Origin: CAZCAQ01 sp964540135
Lineage (GTDB): Bacteria; Patescibacteriota; WWE3; UBA101185; UBA10185
Assembly: GCA_964540135.1 (NCBI GenBank)
Contig: CAZILK010000030.1
Span: 1 to 6,284, forward strand
DNA length: 6,284 bases
Direction: 5' to 3'
Part shown: piece by piece, positions 5,033 to 6,284 of the stretch
Position numbering within the stretch: the first letter of the stretch is position 1
Layout of the letters: each line of letters opens with the position of its first letter
The notes under the pieces: generated by a model
Seen by the model: only the letters and a program-made list of their open reading frames with translations
What the model was told of the DNA's origin: nothing
The model's database searches: none
Program-made: the position numbers and the translations under genes

Positions 5033-6233
5033 ATGTTTTTATTGTCTGAGTTTCATTGTTTTCAAAAAGTTTCTTCTTAATATTAGATATTACTTTATCT
5101 ATGCTCCAGTCGCTGTATTTATCGTTCCAGTCATCATCCCACATGGTTTTTGCAATATCATCTCTTGATACAACCTCATCTTTTTTACTCACAAGTAAAT
5201 TAAATACTTTGAGCTCTTGTCCTGTTAAGTATTCACTAATAGTTTTATTAGATTTTTTAAGAAGAGTTATATCAAGTCTGTGTTTTATAAAATGCTCAAA
5301 AAGAGGGTGGAAGAAGACAATTTCGTTGTCCCCGTTACTTACAAGACCGGTATTAATGCAAAACTCTGATGTCGATAACTTTTTAGTTTTAAGTTCTTCT
5401 ACCGTTTGAAGCTTAAGATCCATAACTATCTCTTTGTATCTCCAGTCAAGCCACTCTTCACCAATTAGTTTATATAGTTTTTTCACATCAGTTGTATTCA
5501 CAAAGTCTTCTTGGAATGCTTTATCTCTTTGTGCTCTAACCTCACAATATTTATATAGTGTTGGATCGTTGTACACAAAATCCTCAAGCTTGTGTTTAAA
5601 TGCTGTTGTAAAGTCTTTGTCTTGAAGTTGAATACTCGCTGATTTATTGCTAAATGCAAATTCTTTACCCCAAAGTATATTTGCTGAAAAATATCCCCAT
5701 AATTCTCCAAGGACTGTTTTATCTTTATCGTCGAACTCTCGACTAGATAGATATATAACAGACAGATATGAGAGGCTAAGTCTACTAATATTTAATGCAA
5801 GAGTTCGCTGGGTTTCAAATTTTGGTTTATATAAATCCCCAAAGCTTTCCATCACAATAGTTAACTTTTTATGTTCCTCAGAAATCAGGTATTTTAAGAA
5901 TCCAATGTATTCAGCCTCGGTGATAGCGATCTTATTGATGAGCTCTTTAAGAATTGAAAGGGAGGGGGGAGTTAGTTCTTTTTCGTAATTACTGATTAGG
6001 TATTCAAGTGAATTTAGAAGTAATGTCGAAATAGTAGTTTGATCAAAGTCTAACCAAACAATCAGTCTATCAATACCCCTAAATTTGAAAACTTGTTTTA
6101 ACTGAAACGGAATACCGGTACCCTTAAAACTTAAAATGGTGATATTTGAATTCCCCTCACACACTTTAAGTACATTCTCTTCAATATAGTTCAGATTTTC
6201 TTCTGCAAGGACAGGTTTTGTATTAGCTAACAC
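4998..6233 (-). CDS. Putative transcriptional regulator: degenerate P-loop/STAND-like region plus C-terminal OmpR-type winged helix
   Basis: The 411-residue product ends in a clear OmpR/PhoB-type DNA-binding domain at about 332-411: an LTGQELKVFNLLVSK opening, VVSRDDIAKTMW for the second helix, SIDKVISNIKKKL for the recognition helix, and IKTFKGEGFQL for the wing hairpin. The upstream 300 residues look like a decayed AAA/STAND ATPase: a strand-turn ILSFKGTGIPF (33-43) sits where a P-loop would be but lacks the GK[ST], LTIVMESFGD (124-133) resembles a Walker B strand with Glu129, and LSVIYLSSREF (157-167) resembles a sensor strand. VFFHPLFEHFIKHR (306-319) resembles the helical end of such domains. 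It may therefore sense a ligand or partner without hydrolysing ATP. The start is GTG; an in-frame TAA two codons upstream leaves no earlier start. No receiver domain is present, so it is not a normal response regulator. It converges on and overlaps the 564-residue gene, and its upstream DNA shares sites with the divergent promoter region. Confidence 0.85.
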   Translation of the reverse strand: MLANTKPVLAEENLNYIEENVLKVCEGNSNITILSFKGTGIPFQLKQVFKFRGIDRLIVWLDFDQTTISTLLLNSLEYLISNYEKELTPPSLSILKELINKIAITEAEYIGFLKYLISEEHKKLTIVMESFGDLYKPKFETQRTLALNISRLSLSYLSVIYLSSREFDDKDKTVLGELWGYFSANILWGKEFAFSNKSASIQLQDKDFTTAFKHKLEDFVYNDPTLYKYCEVRAQRDKAFQEDFVNTTDVKKLYKLIGEEWLDWRYKEIVMDLKLQTVEELKTKKLSTSEFCINTGLVSNGDNEIVFFHPLFEHFIKHRLDITLLKKSNKTISEYLTGQELKVFNLLVSKKDEVVSRDDIAKTMWDDDWNDKYSDWSIDKVISNIKKKLFENNETQTIKTFKGEGFQLLLA

Positions 6234-6241
6234 TGCTTAAA

Positions 6242-6247
6242 ATAATA
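6242..6247 (-). promoter_or_regulatory. Candidate -10 element of the regulator gene
   Basis: The minus strand reads TATTAT (5/6 to TATAAT), ending 8 nt before the GTG at 6233, so a transcript would be leaderless or nearly so. No Shine-Dalgarno site is present to suggest otherwise. A correct -35 is not seen at 17 nt; the GCTTGAA copy at 6262-6256 is too close to serve as one, which fits activator- or repressor-type sites instead. Confidence 0.35.
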
Positions 6248-6253
6248 ACATAC

Positions 6254-6284
6254 GCTTCAAGCAGGCACTCAGGATTATTCAAGC
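6254..6284 (-). repeat. Two GCTTGAA direct repeats spaced 22 bp upstream of the regulator gene
   Basis: On the minus strand GCTTGAA occurs at 6284-6278 and again at 6262-6256, 22 bp apart, about two turns of DNA. The distal copy belongs to the longer GCTTGAATAATCCTGA site (6284-6269) shared with 3272-3287. The proximal copy reads GCTTGAAGC, itself a small palindrome. Tandem half-sites on one face of the helix are typical of OmpR-type winged-helix proteins, so autoregulation is plausible but inferred. The element touches the window edge and may extend further. Confidence 0.5.

Noticed and set aside
5013..5064. TGAAAAC ... GTTTTCA complementary pair around the convergent gene ends as a terminator
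   Set aside because: The arms are only 7 bp, AT-rich and separated by nearly 40 nt, with no adjacent U-run tied to the stem; not a credible intrinsic terminator.
5056..5988. Several plus-strand open frames (5056-5409, 5434-5625, 5647-5988) and a minus-strand one at 5498-5710
   Set aside because: They lie opposite or out of frame with the regulator gene, are low-complexity Ser/Leu-rich, and lack start signals.
3338..6233. An AbiE-type toxin-antitoxin pair (NTase toxin plus winged-helix antitoxin)
   Set aside because: AbiE genes are codirectional and overlapping, with a roughly 300-residue toxin and a short antitoxin carrying an N-terminal winged helix. Here the genes converge, are much longer, and the winged helix is C-terminal and OmpR-like.
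1..6284. Recoding of UGA as glycine (as in Gracilibacteria/Absconditabacteria)
   Set aside because: No in-frame TGA occurs in any gene, and conserved glycines of transketolase use ordinary GGN codons. TGA is also not used as a stop here, but six stops are too few to conclude anything.

Overview
This AT-rich window reads like a small bacterial genome. The best guess is a member of the Candidate Phyla Radiation (Patescibacteria), possibly the Microgenomates/Dojkabacteria side. The reasons are a transketolase split into two subunits, tightly packed genes with almost no leaders, several ORFans, and a large regulator that joins a decayed P-loop-type domain to an OmpR-type winged helix. The standard genetic code fits: every gene reads through to TAA or TAG with no internal TGA. 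The phylum assignment is inference only.

Region 1 (1-3214, minus strand) is a compact run of five genes. In transcription order they are: an unrecognised 203-residue protein, the N-terminal (thiamine diphosphate-binding) transketolase subunit, a membrane-anchored protein with a tentative PrcB-C-like outer domain, the C-terminal transketolase subunit, and the first 25 codons of a PfkB/ribokinase-type sugar kinase that runs off the left edge. Spacings are 33 nt, an 8-nt overlap, 10 nt and 24 nt. The two transketolase halves together carry the catalytic and cofactor residues of the enzyme, so the operon should supply the non-oxidative pentose phosphate pathway. The membrane protein lying between the two halves is unexpected.

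Region 2 (3215-3337) is a 123-bp divergent promoter region. It holds a nested inverted repeat (3249-3312), a candidate plus-strand promoter inside it, a strong Shine-Dalgarno sequence for the plus-strand gene, and two sequence blocks that recur upstream of the regulator gene at the right edge.

Region 3 (3338-6284) has two convergent genes overlapping by 35 bp at their 3' ends. The plus-strand gene (564 aa) looks like a nucleotidyltransferase-fold protein with a long C-terminal part I do not recognise. The minus-strand gene (411 aa, GTG start) is the regulator-like protein. Because GCTTGAA(Y)(R)ATCCTGA-type sites lie upstream of both genes in the same orientation relative to the gene, the most interesting hypothesis is that the winged-helix protein controls itself, the nucleotidyltransferase-like gene and possibly the divergent transketolase operon.

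No tRNA, rRNA, CRISPR array, insertion sequence or convincing intrinsic terminator was found. No gene-free stretch exceeds 300 bases.
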